A stretch of 40,884 nt of DNA from contig NZ_JACJKA010000029.1 of the NCBI RefSeq assembly GCF_016900355.1, positions 1-40,884 of the forward strand, in the 5' to 3' direction. This document shows, piece after piece, positions 24,742 through 33,259 of this stretch. Each line of letters opens with the position of its first letter. Position 1 is the stretch's first letter. The DNA is from Bacteroides mediterraneensis. GTDB taxonomy: Bacteria; Bacteroidota; Bacteroidia; Bacteroidales; Bacteroidaceae. Below the pieces are notes generated by a model. It had not been told where the DNA came from. It saw only the letters and a list, made by a program, of their open reading frames with translations, and did not search any database. The position numbers were made by a program, and so were the translations under genes.

Positions 24742-26199
24742 ATGAAACTGACACACCTACTCTACACATCCGCCGCACTGGCCGCACTTCCAGCAGCTGC
24801 GTCCGCACAAGGAAACCCTTCGCAGCCCAACCTGGTCTTCATCATGGCCGACCAGTTCAGGGGCGATGCGCTGGGCTGCCTGCAACAGGAACCGGTGCAG
24901 ACTCCTCATCTGGACCAGCTGGCAAGCGAAGGTATCCTCTTCACGGAGGCCGTGAGCAGCTATCCGGTATCCTCGCCCGCCCGGGCCATGCTTATGACGG
25001 GCATGTATCCCATGGCCAACGGGGTAACGGGCAACTGCAACTCGCTGAACACGCCCTACGGGGTGGAGCTTTCCACCGAGGCGGTCTGCTGGAGCGACGT
25101 ACTGAAACAGGCGGGTTATGCCACGGCCTACATCGGCAAATGGCACCTCGACGCGCCGCATCCTCCCTACGTGGATACCTACAACAACCGGGGGGCAGTG
25201 GCCTGGAACGAATGGTGTCCGCCCGAACGCCGCCACGGCTTCGACCGCTGGATAGCCTACGGCACCTACGACAACCACCTGCATCCGATGTACTGGGATA
25301 CCTTGGCGGGAAGAGACGAGTTCCACTACGTGAACCAGTGGGGACCGGTCTACGAGGCCGACCGTGCCATCGAGTTCATCCGCACGGAAAGCGTGCAGTC
25401 CGACCGCCCCTTTGCCCTGGTGGTTTCCATGAATCCCCCGCACACAGGCTACGAGCTGGTACCCGATAAATACAAACGGCTGTACGACTCGCTCGACGTG
25501 GAAGCACTGGCCCGGCAGAAACCGTATATTCCGGAGAAAGGAACTCCCGAAGGCGACTATTTCCGGGCAAATATCCGCAACTACTACGCCTGCATCACCG
25601 GAGTGGACGAACAGGTGGGACGCATCGTACAGGCCCTGAAAGACTGCAAACTGTTTGAGAATACCCTCCTCGTTTTCACGTCCGACCACGGCGTCTGCAT
25701 GGGCGGACACGGAGTGGAAGGCAAGAACGTGTTCTACGAGGAAGCGATGCGCATCCCGATGATATGCTGCTGGAAAGGCAGACTCCATCCGCAACGGAGC
25801 GACCTGCCCGTGGCCTTTGCCGACTTGTATCCTACCCTGCTCTCGCTGATGGGAAAGAAGGCGGAGATTCCGTCCACCGTGCAGACACACGACTGGAGCC
25901 GGTATTTCCTGCAGGAACAGATTCAGACACCCGAAGACGCTTTCCAGCCTTATTACTATTGTGTGCCTTCCGACCCCACATCCGGACGACGCGGCATCCG
26001 TACCGCCCGCTACACCTACGTGGTGGATGTGCAGAAAGGGAAAGTGACGCAGACCTGGCTGTACGACCGGACCACCGACCCCGGCCAGCTGCACAACGTG
26101 GCGGAAAGCCAGCCGACGCTCTGCGATTCGTTGCACCAGACCCTTATCCAATGGCTTGGAAAGACCCATGACCCGTTTGTAAAATACTTGACACATTGA
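24742..26199 (+). CDS. Family S1 sulfatase, serine type (first)
   Basis: 485 residues with a signal peptide (cleavage near ASAQ, residue 23). The formylglycine motif is S-S-P-A-R with Ser77, the serine form that anaerobic sulfatase-maturing enzyme converts to formylglycine. Metal ligands are visible in IMADQ (Asp37) and FTSDHGVCMGGHG. KWHLDAPHPPY carries the active-site Lys/His region. It removes sulfate from a glycan, probably in the periplasm. It lies between SusD and the GH29 enzyme, and its stop is 2 nt before the next ATG. Subfamily and exact substrate cannot be read from the motifs. Confidence 0.95.
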   Translation: MKLTHLLYTSAALAALPAAASAQGNPSQPNLVFIMADQFRGDALGCLQQEPVQTPHLDQLASEGILFTEAVSSYPVSSPARAMLMTGMYPMANGVTGNCNSLNTPYGVELSTEAVCWSDVLKQAGYATAYIGKWHLDAPHPPYVDTYNNRGAVAWNEWCPPERRHGFDRWIAYGTYDNHLHPMYWDTLAGRDEFHYVNQWGPVYEADRAIEFIRTESVQSDRPFALVVSMNPPHTGYELVPDKYKRLYDSLDVEALARQKPYIPEKGTPEGDYFRANIRNYYACITGVDEQVGRIVQALKDCKLFENTLLVFTSDHGVCMGGHGVEGKNVFYEEAMRIPMICCWKGRLHPQRSDLPVAFADLYPTLLSLMGKKAEIPSTVQTHDWSRYFLQEQIQTPEDAFQPYYYCVPSDPTSGRRGIRTARYTYVVDVQKGKVTQTWLYDRTTDPGQLHNVAESQPTLCDSLHQTLIQWLGKTHDPFVKYLTH

Positions 26200-26201
26200 A
26201 T

Positions 26202-27605
26202 ATGAAAAAAACACTCTTTACCCTACTGATGCTGCTCGCCACCTGCGGTGCAGCCGTTCACGCCCGGAACACCGAACCCGAAGGACCGAAACCGGCTCCC
26301 CGCCAGATGAAATGGCACGAGGCCGAACTGGGCGTGGTATTCCACTACGACCTGCACGTGTTCGACGGACAGGTGTACGGACAAGACAACAACCGTATCA
26401 ACCCGATTGAAGACTACAACATCTTCCATCCCGACCACCTCGACACCGACCAGTGGATTCAGTCGGCCAAGGCGGCCGGCGCCAAGTTTGCCATCCTGAC
26501 CGCCACCCACGAGACGGGCTTCGGACTGTGGCAGAGCGACGTGAACCCCTACTGCCTGAAGGCCGTGAAATGGCGCGACGGAAAGGGCGACATCGTGCGC
26601 GACTTCGTGAACTCCTGCCGCAAATACGGCCTGCAGCCGGGCATCTACATCGGCATCCGCTGGAACTCCCTGCTGGGCATCCACAACTTCAAGGCGGAGG
26701 GCGAAGGCGAGTTTGCCCGCAACCGTCAGGCATGGTACAAGCGACTGTGTGAAAAGATGGTGAAGGAACTCTGCACCCGCTACGGCGACCTCTTCATGAT
26801 TTGGTTCGACGGGGGTGCCGACGACCCGAAAGGCTTGGGTCCCGACGTGGAACCCATCGTGAACGAATACCAGCCCGACTGTCTGTTCTATCATAACGTG
26901 AACCGGGCCGACCTGCGCTGGGGTGGTTCGGAAAGCGGTACCGTGGGCTATCCCTGCTGGTCGAGCTTCCCCTACCCGTACAGCCACAGCAACGCTACCG
27001 ACGGCGTGACTGACCACAACAAGTTGCTGGCCCACGGTGACCCCAACGGCAAATATTGGGTGCCAGCCATGGCCGACACGCCCCTGCGCGGCTACAACGG
27101 ACGCCACGAATGGTTCTGGGAACCGGGCGATGACGACAAGGCAGTCTATCCGCTGGAAAACCTGATGGAGATGTACGAGAAATCGGTGGGCCGCAACGCC
27201 ACGCTGATGGTGGGACTCACTCCCAACCCCGACGGTCTGATTCCGGAGGGCGACGTACGCCGTCTGAAGGAATGGGGCGCGGAAATCAACCGCCGTTTCG
27301 GCCAGCCGCTGGCAGCCACTTCGGCCACTGGAAAGAAGCGGTTGTCGCTCTCGCTCGACAAGGCGCAACCCGTGAACTACTACCAGATTCAGGAAGACCT
27401 GAACGGCGGCGAACGCATCCGGGCCTACCGGGTGGAAGCAAAGGTGAACGGCAAGTGGACCACCGTGGCCAAAGGCTCTTCCGTGGGACACAAGCGCATC
27501 GAATCCTTCCCTGCCGTCGAAGCCCAATCCTTCCGGCTGGTGGTGGAGGAATGTACCGCAGAACCTCTCATCCGAAACTTTAGCATTTATCATGTAAACA
27601 ATTAA
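26202..27605 (+). CDS. GH29-family alpha-L-fucosidase
   Basis: 467 residues from ATG 26202; a TTG at 26196 overlaps the previous stop and is rejected. It has an N-terminal signal peptide (MKKTLFTLLMLLATCGAAVHA). The catalytic (beta/alpha)8 domain carries AAGAKFAILTATHETGFGLW (in place of the common KHHDGF), YGLQPGIYIG, and MIWFDGG with the nucleophile Asp203. A C-terminal region of about 110 residues is beta-rich (INYYQIQEDL-like) and resembles a carbohydrate-binding module. It hydrolyses terminal alpha-L-fucose, here probably from a sulfated glycan given the two neighbouring sulfatases. The His-Glu-Thr variant of the active-site motif is worth noting. Confidence 0.88.
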   Translation: MKKTLFTLLMLLATCGAAVHARNTEPEGPKPAPRQMKWHEAELGVVFHYDLHVFDGQVYGQDNNRINPIEDYNIFHPDHLDTDQWIQSAKAAGAKFAILTATHETGFGLWQSDVNPYCLKAVKWRDGKGDIVRDFVNSCRKYGLQPGIYIGIRWNSLLGIHNFKAEGEGEFARNRQAWYKRLCEKMVKELCTRYGDLFMIWFDGGADDPKGLGPDVEPIVNEYQPDCLFYHNVNRADLRWGGSESGTVGYPCWSSFPYPYSHSNATDGVTDHNKLLAHGDPNGKYWVPAMADTPLRGYNGRHEWFWEPGDDDKAVYPLENLMEMYEKSVGRNATLMVGLTPNPDGLIPEGDVRRLKEWGAEINRRFGQPLAATSATGKKRLSLSLDKAQPVNYYQIQEDLNGGERIRAYRVEAKVNGKWTTVAKGSSVGHKRIESFPAVEAQSFRLVVEECTAEPLIRNFSIYHVNN

Positions 27606-27621
27606 TTTATAGCAATATATT

Positions 27622-29163
27622 ATGAACAAAAATCTACTCGCACTCTTGGGACTGGCTCCCATTCTTTCCCCGTTGAATACCATGGCCAACGACCGTCCCG
27701 ACCCGCGTCCGAATATCATCTTCTTCCTGGTGGACGACATGGGATGGCAGGACACTTCCCTGCCTTTCTGGACACAGAAGACGATGTACAACGAGCGTTA
27801 CGAAACTCCCAACATGGAACGTCTGGCCCGCCAGGGAATGATGTTCACTCAGGCCTACGCCTCCAGCATCAGCTCGCCCACACGCTGCAGCCTGATGACC
27901 GGAGCCAACGCCGCCCGTCACCGGGTGACCAACTGGACCTTGCAGAAGGACAAGACCACTGACGCCCAAAGTGACGTGCTGCAACTGCCCGACTGGAACT
28001 ACAACGGCATCGCGCAGGTGGAGGGCACGAACCACACCTTCGTGGCCAAGTCGTTCGTGCAGTTCCTTAAAGACAGCGGCTACCACACCATCCACTGCGG
28101 AAAGGCGCACTGGGGGGCCATTGACACCCCGGGAGAGAATCCCTGTCACTTCGGCTTCGAGACGAACATCGCCGGACATGCAGCAGGGGGACTGGCCACG
28201 TACCTGAGCGAGCTGAGCTACGGACACGACGACAAGGGAAACCCTACCTCGCTCATGTCGGTGCCAGGACTGGAGCACTACTGGAAGACGGGCACGTTCA
28301 TTACGGAGGCCCTGACGCAGGAAGCCCTGAAGGCCCTCGACAAGGCCAAGGCCTACAACCAGCCGTTCTACCTCTACATGTCGCACTATGCCATCCACAT
28401 CCCGATTGACAAGGACGTGCGCTTCTTCGACAAGTACAAGAAGAGGGGCATGTCGGACAAAGAGGCAGCTTATGCGTCCCTCATCGAAGGCATGGACAAG
28501 AGCCTGGGCGACATCATGGACTGGCTGGAGAAGAACGGTGAGGCGGATAACACCATCATCCTGTTCTGCGGTGACAACGGCGGATATGCCACCGGCAAGG
28601 AATGGAGAGACGAACCGCTCTACACGCAGAATGCGCCCCTCACCTGCGGGAAAGGCTCGGCCTACGAGGGCGGTATCCGCGAACCGATGATTGTGAGCTG
28701 GCCGGGTGTGACGAAACCCAACACCCGCTGCGACAAGTACGTCATCATTGAGGACTACTATCCCACCATCCTCGAGATGGCCGGTATCACCGACTGGAAA
28801 GTGCCGCAGACCGTGGACGGCGTGAGCTTCGTGCCTCTGCTCAAGCAGACCGGCGACCCCTCGGAAGGCAGAAGCCTCTACTGGAACTGTCCGAACCTGT
28901 GGGGCGAACAAGGCCCGGGCATCGGCGCCACCTGCACCGTCCGTCAAGGAAAATGGAAACTGATTTATTTCTACGAAACGGGAAAGAAGGAACTCTATGA
29001 CATCCCGGCGGACATCAGTGAACAGCACAACCTGGCCCAGCAGTATCCGGAGGTAGTGAAAGCCCTCTCGGCCAACCTCGGGGAGTTCCTCCGCAGCTCG
29101 GGAGCCCAGCGTCCGTCGTTCAAGAAGACCGGAAAACCCTGCCCTTGGCCGGACGAAATCTGA
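27622..29163 (+). CDS. Family S1 sulfatase, serine type (second)
   Basis: 513 residues; the N-terminus looks like a signal peptide (MNKNLLALLGLAPILSPLNTMA). The formylglycine motif is S-S-P-T-R with Ser84. Metal ligands are in FLVDDMGWQD (Asp38/Asp39) and FCGDNGG. HCGKAHWGA is the active-site Lys region. It differs clearly from the first sulfatase (insertion after the nucleophile motif, different C-terminus), so the two probably remove sulfate from different positions. Last gene of the PUL; the palindromic array with a terminator follows 7 nt after the stop. Confidence 0.95.
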   Translation: MNKNLLALLGLAPILSPLNTMANDRPDPRPNIIFFLVDDMGWQDTSLPFWTQKTMYNERYETPNMERLARQGMMFTQAYASSISSPTRCSLMTGANAARHRVTNWTLQKDKTTDAQSDVLQLPDWNYNGIAQVEGTNHTFVAKSFVQFLKDSGYHTIHCGKAHWGAIDTPGENPCHFGFETNIAGHAAGGLATYLSELSYGHDDKGNPTSLMSVPGLEHYWKTGTFITEALTQEALKALDKAKAYNQPFYLYMSHYAIHIPIDKDVRFFDKYKKRGMSDKEAAYASLIEGMDKSLGDIMDWLEKNGEADNTIILFCGDNGGYATGKEWRDEPLYTQNAPLTCGKGSAYEGGIREPMIVSWPGVTKPNTRCDKYVIIEDYYPTILEMAGITDWKVPQTVDGVSFVPLLKQTGDPSEGRSLYWNCPNLWGEQGPGIGATCTVRQGKWKLIYFYETGKKELYDIPADISEQHNLAQQYPEVVKALSANLGEFLRSSGAQRPSFKKTGKPCPWPDEI

Positions 29164-29170
29164 CCTTGAA

Positions 29171-29300
29171 AAAACGCCTTTGCGTTTCAGTGAAAACGCA
29201 AGTGCATTTCATACAAAACGTCCTTGCGTTTGAATCAAAACACAAGGACGTTTTAGTCTAAACGCTTTGACGTTTCCCCGAACGTCAAGGCGTTTTTTAT
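29171..29300. repeat. Array of six ~22-bp palindromic units between convergent genes
   Basis: The core pattern is AAACG(C/T)-N4-(G/A)CGTTT followed by a 5-nt variable spacer. Core ends (the seven bases NNCGTTT or variant) fall at 29181, 29203, 29225, 29247 and 29269, an exact 22-bp period; a sixth at 29289 is 20 bp on. The N4 loops of neighbours are complementary, so units pair up: unit 1 with 2 (TTGCGTTT/AAACGCAA), 3 with 4 (perfect 12-bp arms AAAACGTCCTTG at 29215-29226 and CAAGGACGTTTT at 29243-29254) and 5 with 6. It occupies the intergenic region between the second sulfatase and the convergent TrmH gene. No unique spacers of CRISPR length. Confidence 0.85.
29260..29300. terminator. Bidirectional terminator formed by array units 5 and 6
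   Basis: AAACGCTTTGACGTT pairs with AACGTCAAGGCGTTT across a 6-nt loop (one wobble), followed by a T run on the plus strand. A stem flanked this way can end transcription of the PUL from the left and may also serve the TrmH gene from the right. Confidence 0.7.
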
Positions 29301-29329
29301 GTACTGAAAATAATTGTCAGTTTGAAGAT

Positions 29330-30133
29330 TTATTCCCGGCTCCGCAACTCCCAAAAAGCCACGGCCGAGGCCGCCGCCACATTCAGCGAATCCACCCCGT
29401 GCGCCATGGGAATACGCACCACGTAGTCGGCTCCTTCGATAGCTGCTTCCGGCAGTCCGTCGCCCTCGGTACCCATCACCAGGGCCAGGCGCGGTTCCTC
29501 CTTCAACGGCGGATAGTCCAACGGCACGGAACGGTCGGTCAGCGCCATGGCAGCCGTGCGGAAACCCAGTGCCTTCAACCGCTCCAGCGGACGGTCGACC
29601 CACGTCCAGGGTACTAAAAACACCGAACCCATCGACACCCGCACCGCCCGGCGGTTCAGCGGGTCGCACGAATCGGGGGTGAGCAGCACGGCATCGATGC
29701 CCAGTGCGGCTGCCGAACGGAATATGGCTCCGATGTTGGTGGTATCGACCACCCCGTGGATGACCACCACCCTGCGGGCCCCGCGGCAGACCTCCTCCAC
29801 CGGGTGAAAAGCCGGACGCCGCATGGCACACAGCACGCCCCGCGTCAGCGTATAGCCCGTGAGCCGGGCCAGCAAGTTCCGGTCGCCCGTATAGACAGGC
29901 AGGTCGGCCATCCGCCGCACGAGGTCCTCCGCATCGCCCGTGAGGTGCTTCCGCTCGCAAAGCAGCGACACAGGTTCATATCCGGCCTCCAGGGCCACCC
30001 GGATGACTTTCGGACTCTCGGCAATAAAGATACCCCGCTGCGGGTCAAGACGGTTGCGCAGCTGGGCTTCGGTCAGGGTGCTGAACACGTCCACTCCGGG
30101 ATGCGTCAGCGAGGTGATTTCGATAACGGGCAT
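29330..30133 (-). CDS. TrmH/SpoU-family RNA 2'-O-methyltransferase
   Basis: 267 residues from ATG 30133; the ATG at 30151 would sit only about 8 nt from the -7 box and is less likely. An N-terminal substrate-binding domain is followed by the SPOUT core with three hallmark motifs: NIGAIFRSAAALG, LALVMGTEGDGLP and IPMAHGVDSLNVAAASAVAFW. These build the deep-trefoil knot that binds S-adenosylmethionine. Likely target is rRNA or tRNA; the sequence alone does not say which (RlmB-like is plausible). Confidence 0.93.
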   Translation of the reverse strand: MPVIEITSLTHPGVDVFSTLTEAQLRNRLDPQRGIFIAESPKVIRVALEAGYEPVSLLCERKHLTGDAEDLVRRMADLPVYTGDRNLLARLTGYTLTRGVLCAMRRPAFHPVEEVCRGARRVVVIHGVVDTTNIGAIFRSAAALGIDAVLLTPDSCDPLNRRAVRVSMGSVFLVPWTWVDRPLERLKALGFRTAAMALTDRSVPLDYPPLKEEPRLALVMGTEGDGLPEAAIEGADYVVRIPMAHGVDSLNVAAASAVAFWELRSRE

Positions 30134-30158
30134 AACACAGTCTGTTTTCAATGTGCGG

Positions 30159-30166
30159 CAAAGTTA
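30159..30166 (-). promoter_or_regulatory. Predicted -7 box (TAACTTTG) for the TrmH gene
   Basis: Minus-strand TAACTTTG, 25 nt before the ATG at 30133, matching TAnnTTTG. Confidence 0.6.
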
Positions 30167-30221
30167 CGACATCTGCCGCACATTCCGCGAATCTCCCCGC
30201 CGGAAAATCACGTGTCGCCTG

Positions 30222-30794
30222 TCAGCGGAGGCAGCCGAGTTTCTCCACCCACGAGCGGATGTCACTCTCGCTGGCCCGGTTGAGCAAACGCCCTTCCGTC
30301 CATTGCAGTGACGGATACGCCGCCTTGAGGGCCTTCACGCTCGAAGCGATACCGCTGCCGCCCGAAGTGGCAAAAGGCACGAGCGTCTTACCCTTCAGGT
30401 CATGGCTCTCGATAAAGGTATTGATGATTCTCGGTGCCACGCCCCACCAGATGGGATAACCGATGAACACCACGTCGTAGGCCGCCATATCCGCTTTTTT
30501 CGTCTTCAAGGCCGGACGCGCCTTCTCGTCGTTCATCTCTACCGAACTCCGCGACTGCTTATTGTGCCAGTCGAGGTCGGCTGCCGTGTAAGCCTGTTGG
30601 GGAGTCACGGCAAACAATTCCCCACCCGTCACGCGGGCCAGTTTCGCTGCTGCCTCGGCAGTAGTGCCTGTGGCCGAAAAATACGCCACCAGGATTTTCG
30701 CATCATGTGTCATAGGCTGAGTCTTTTGTTTCTGGGCACAGGCCGTCAGGTTCACGCCGCAAAGTAAGGCCAGTGCCATCAAAATCTGTTTCAT
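30222..30794 (-). CDS. Flavodoxin-family lipoprotein
   Basis: 190 residues from ATG 30794, chosen because it begins a lipoprotein signal peptide (MKQILMALALLCGVNLTAC) and lies downstream of a -7 box; longer in-frame starts extend into the promoter. The flavodoxin fold is shown by KILVAYFSATGTTAEAA (FMN phosphate loop), VVFIGYPIWWGVAPRI and LVPFATSGGSG. The lipidation cysteine implies a periplasmic or membrane-anchored electron carrier or quinone reductase, unlike standard cytoplasmic flavodoxin. The AraC gene on the same strand upstream may regulate it. Confidence 0.9.
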   Translation of the reverse strand: MKQILMALALLCGVNLTACAQKQKTQPMTHDAKILVAYFSATGTTAEAAAKLARVTGGELFAVTPQQAYTAADLDWHNKQSRSSVEMNDEKARPALKTKKADMAAYDVVFIGYPIWWGVAPRIINTFIESHDLKGKTLVPFATSGGSGIASSVKALKAAYPSLQWTEGRLLNRASESDIRSWVEKLGCLR

Positions 30795-30823
30795 AGTTCT
30801 TCCTCGTTTCATTGGTGATAGGG

Positions 30824-30831
30824 CAAAGATA
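30824..30831 (-). promoter_or_regulatory. Predicted -7 box (TATCTTTG) for the flavodoxin gene
   Basis: Minus-strand TATCTTTG, 29 nt before the ATG at 30794. It supports the short start. Confidence 0.65.
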
Positions 30832-30929
30832 GTCCGTTTCTTTCTCATCCCCACAACCCGTTTCACTGCGGAAACTACCCCGTTTACGGTTTCCGACTCA
30901 GAATTCCACCTGCTTCTGCTGCACTGCGT

Positions 30930-31757
30930 TCAACGCTCGACCCGCATCTCCGTAGGTGACACTCCATACCTTTCCTTGTAAATCTTGGAAAAATGCGACA
31001 AATTCTTGAAACCCACCTTCCAACATACCTCCGACACCTTCTGCCGCGAAGTGCGCAACAGCTCACAAGCCGCCTCCAGTCTGCGCTGGGTAATCCACCG
31101 CTGAGGAGTGAGTTCACTGTATTTCTGGAAATCACGCTTGAACGTAGACAGACTGCGGCCCGTATAACTGGCCATCTCCTCCAGTGAAAGGTCGTTCATG
31201 TAATTCTGCTCCATGAAATCCATGAGATCAATCTTCCAGGGGGCTGTAAAATCGAAGAGCGACGCATACAGATTCTTGTCCGTGTTCAGCAATACGTACA
31301 GCCCCTCCACCATCTTGCGGCGAAGCTGTTCCTCCGAAGGCTTCACCTCCGCCTCGAATAAACGCAAGACCGACTCGAAAAGGCTCCGGATGTCGGGACG
31401 ATTGGCCGGTAGCAAATACAGGCTGTCGCGGTTACGTTCCGCATGCACAGGCAATGCCCCACTATCCAGTGTCTGGTAGAACTCGCGCAGGAAATTCCGC
31501 GAGAACTCCCATACCACCGCACGGTAAGGTTTCCCCGCTTGCACCCGTTCCTGTAACCTCATCCGGTAGTCGCGGCGCATAAACGCACATTCCCCTTCGT
31601 GGAGCACCGTCCTTCGTCCTTCCTGTTCAATCTCCAGTTTGCCCGAGCAGAGATAAATCAACGTATGCTCGCAGTTGTGATGCGCACACGGACAATCGTC
31701 GGTGAAATAACTCTCCCTCAACATATTTGAAAAATCAAGTGCCTTCAATTCTTCCAT
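30930..31757 (-). CDS. AraC-family regulator (ExsA-like N-terminus)
   Basis: 275 residues. The N-terminal region (CPCAHHNCEHTLIYLCSGKL, then GECAFMRRDYRMRL) resembles the cupin domain of ExsA-type AraC proteins. It contains several cysteines and histidines (C-P-C-A-H-H-N-C) that could bind a metal or sense redox state. The C-terminal DNA-binding domain is LSLEEMASYTGRSLSTFKRDF and VSEVCWKVGFKNLSHFSKIY. It lies upstream of the lipid-anchored flavodoxin on the same strand, so a redox-responsive link is plausible but unproven. Confidence 0.88.
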   Translation of the reverse strand: MEELKALDFSNMLRESYFTDDCPCAHHNCEHTLIYLCSGKLEIEQEGRRTVLHEGECAFMRRDYRMRLQERVQAGKPYRAVVWEFSRNFLREFYQTLDSGALPVHAERNRDSLYLLPANRPDIRSLFESVLRLFEAEVKPSEEQLRRKMVEGLYVLLNTDKNLYASLFDFTAPWKIDLMDFMEQNYMNDLSLEEMASYTGRSLSTFKRDFQKYSELTPQRWITQRRLEAACELLRTSRQKVSEVCWKVGFKNLSHFSKIYKERYGVSPTEMRVER

Positions 31758-31783
31758 AGTCTACTTCCTCTTATTATTTCTTA

Positions 31784-31826
31784 CAAAAATAGACGGGAGA
31801 GGAAATTCCCCTTTTACTCTCCCGTC
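31784..31826 (-). terminator. Terminator of the DUF4890 gene
   Basis: GACGGGAGAG (31792-31801) pairs with CTCTCCCGTC (31817-31826). On the minus strand the stem is followed by TATTTTTGT. The same T-tract also fits the TAnnTTTG -7 box (31784-31791) and lies 27 nt before the AraC ATG, so it may serve both roles. Confidence 0.7.
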
Positions 31827-31858
31827 CAATGAAACGATCTGAAATGTGAAAACACAGT

Positions 31859-32467
31859 TCAGAACGCACGGGCCTCCTGCAACGGAGTCTCCCCTTCTTC
31901 TCGTTCACGGGGGCCCGGTCCCGGCCGATCGCCCTTCGGCATCGGCGGCAGGATCTGCGGTTTCCGTGTCTGCCAGATTTCATACTGTTCGTCAGTGAGA
32001 ATCTTGCGGATTTTCTTCTCCCGCTTTTCCTGCTCTTTTTGGATTTCTTCGCCACGGGCTTTCATCCGCTCCTCCGGCGTCATGTCGTCCATATCTCCTC
32101 CCATACCAGGGAATCCTCCACCTTGCGGAGGCATACCTCCTCCCATGGGCAGGCGTCCTCCTCCCATAGGCGGTCTCCCTCCCATGGGAGACTCACCGTT
32201 CATTCCCTCGGGATGACGCTCCATCAGGGCTTCCACTTTTTCCTTCTCTTCCTTCAGAAAGAGCTTGTAAATCTTCTTGTACTGCTTCTCCGTGAGGTCC
32301 AGCATCTTGTCCATCTCGTCGGTCCGACGTTGCGCCGCCTTTTCCGGATTGGGCACTTCTTTCTTCTGCACCTTCTCCTGCGGGTCGTCAAAGCGGTTCA
32401 TGGCATTGGCCCCCATCGGGGCACACAGCAAAGCCAGTCCACAAGCCATCCACATCAATTTCTTCAT
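31859..32467 (-). CDS. DUF4890-type periplasmic protein, Gly/Met/Pro-rich
   Basis: 202 residues from ATG 32467, at the start of a signal peptide (MKKLMWMACGLALLCAPMGANA). The body has two helix-rich blocks typical of DUF4890/Spy-like proteins: RTDEMDKMLDLTEKQYKKIY and EKREKKIRKILTDEQYEIW. Between them (about residues 90-125) is a low-complexity tract of PMGG, PPMGGG and GGFPGMGG units. The family is probably periplasmic and chaperone-like by analogy to Spy/CpxP; the Met-rich tract could bind copper or silver, which is speculation. Confidence 0.75.
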   Translation of the reverse strand: MKKLMWMACGLALLCAPMGANAMNRFDDPQEKVQKKEVPNPEKAAQRRTDEMDKMLDLTEKQYKKIYKLFLKEEKEKVEALMERHPEGMNGESPMGGRPPMGGGRLPMGGGMPPQGGGFPGMGGDMDDMTPEERMKARGEEIQKEQEKREKKIRKILTDEQYEIWQTRKPQILPPMPKGDRPGPGPREREEGETPLQEARAF

Positions 32468-32583
32468 CTTACACACAATTTAAATGAAAACTAATCGGAA
32501 GCGAATGTAGACATCTGTTCCCATTTCTGAAAATAGAATCCACCAAATGCGGTTTTCTATCTACCAATTGGAAAGAAATCTCG

Positions 32584-32591
32584 TATATTTG
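32584..32591 (+). promoter_or_regulatory. Predicted -7 box (TATATTTG) for the DUF1847 gene
   Basis: TATATTTG, 29 nt before the ATG at 32621. Confidence 0.6.
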
Positions 32592-32620
32592 TCCCCAGTT
32601 TAACCAATCACACTCGTCGC

Positions 32621-33259
32621 ATGGAAAAAGAAACGACACCTACCTGTGTGGACTGCGGCACACAGAACTGCAAATTCAAAGACCGCACTTATCCTGATTT
32701 CTGCCTGACCACCCACCTGAAGGAGGAAGACCGCCAATGGGCACTGGAGCGTTACGAAGAGGGCCGCAACCACGACATCATGGTTGCCAGTGCGGAAGTG
32801 GAATACGAAGGCTACTGCCAGTGGACCCGCGTACAGGAAATCATGGAGTTCGCCCGGAAAATCGGTGCACACCGCATCGGCATTGCCAACTGCATCGGGC
32901 TCATCCGCGAGGCACGTATCTTCGCCCGCATCCTCCGCGCCAACGGTTTCGAGGCGTATTCCGTCATCTGCAAGGTAGCCGGACAACCCAAGACATCAGT
33001 GGGCATCCCCGCCCAGTGTGAGAGTATCGGGGCCGCCATGTGCAATCCGATTCTGCAAGCCCGCCTGCTGAACAAGGCACACACCGACCTGAACGTGGTC
33101 ATCGGTCTCTGCGTAGGACACGACAGCCTGTTCTACAAATACTCGGAAGCGTATGTCACTACCCTCGTCACCAAGGACCGTGTGACGGGCAACAATCCGG
33201 CAGCGGCACTCTATACCGCCGAATCGTATTACAAGAAGAAGTTCTTTGGAGGGAAATAA
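32621..33259 (+). CDS. DUF1847 cysteine-rich protein
   Basis: 212 residues. The Cys-rich N-terminus (TCVDCGTQNCKFKD, then DFC) and recurring cysteines later (YCQWTR, ANCIGL, ICKVAG, AQCESIGAAMCNP, GLCVGHDSL) match DUF1847, a family of predicted metal-binding proteins. No signal peptide, so cytoplasmic. The reaction is unknown in the family. Own -7 box; a strong terminator hairpin lies about 177 nt after the stop. Confidence 0.85.
   Translation: MEKETTPTCVDCGTQNCKFKDRTYPDFCLTTHLKEEDRQWALERYEEGRNHDIMVASAEVEYEGYCQWTRVQEIMEFARKIGAHRIGIANCIGLIREARIFARILRANGFEAYSVICKVAGQPKTSVGIPAQCESIGAAMCNPILQARLLNKAHTDLNVVIGLCVGHDSLFYKYSEAYVTTLVTKDRVTGNNPAAALYTAESYYKKKFFGGK

Noticed and set aside
24757..26214. 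A 485-codon minus-strand ORF opposite the first sulfatase.
   Set aside because: A long shadow frame caused by high GC at third positions of the real gene. The translation is low in identifiable motifs and rich in Val/His/Arg, and the sulfatase has all catalytic motifs.
26223..27791. A 522-codon minus-strand ORF opposite the GH29 gene.
   Set aside because: Antisense shadow of a convincing GH29 enzyme; it also crosses two real gene boundaries.
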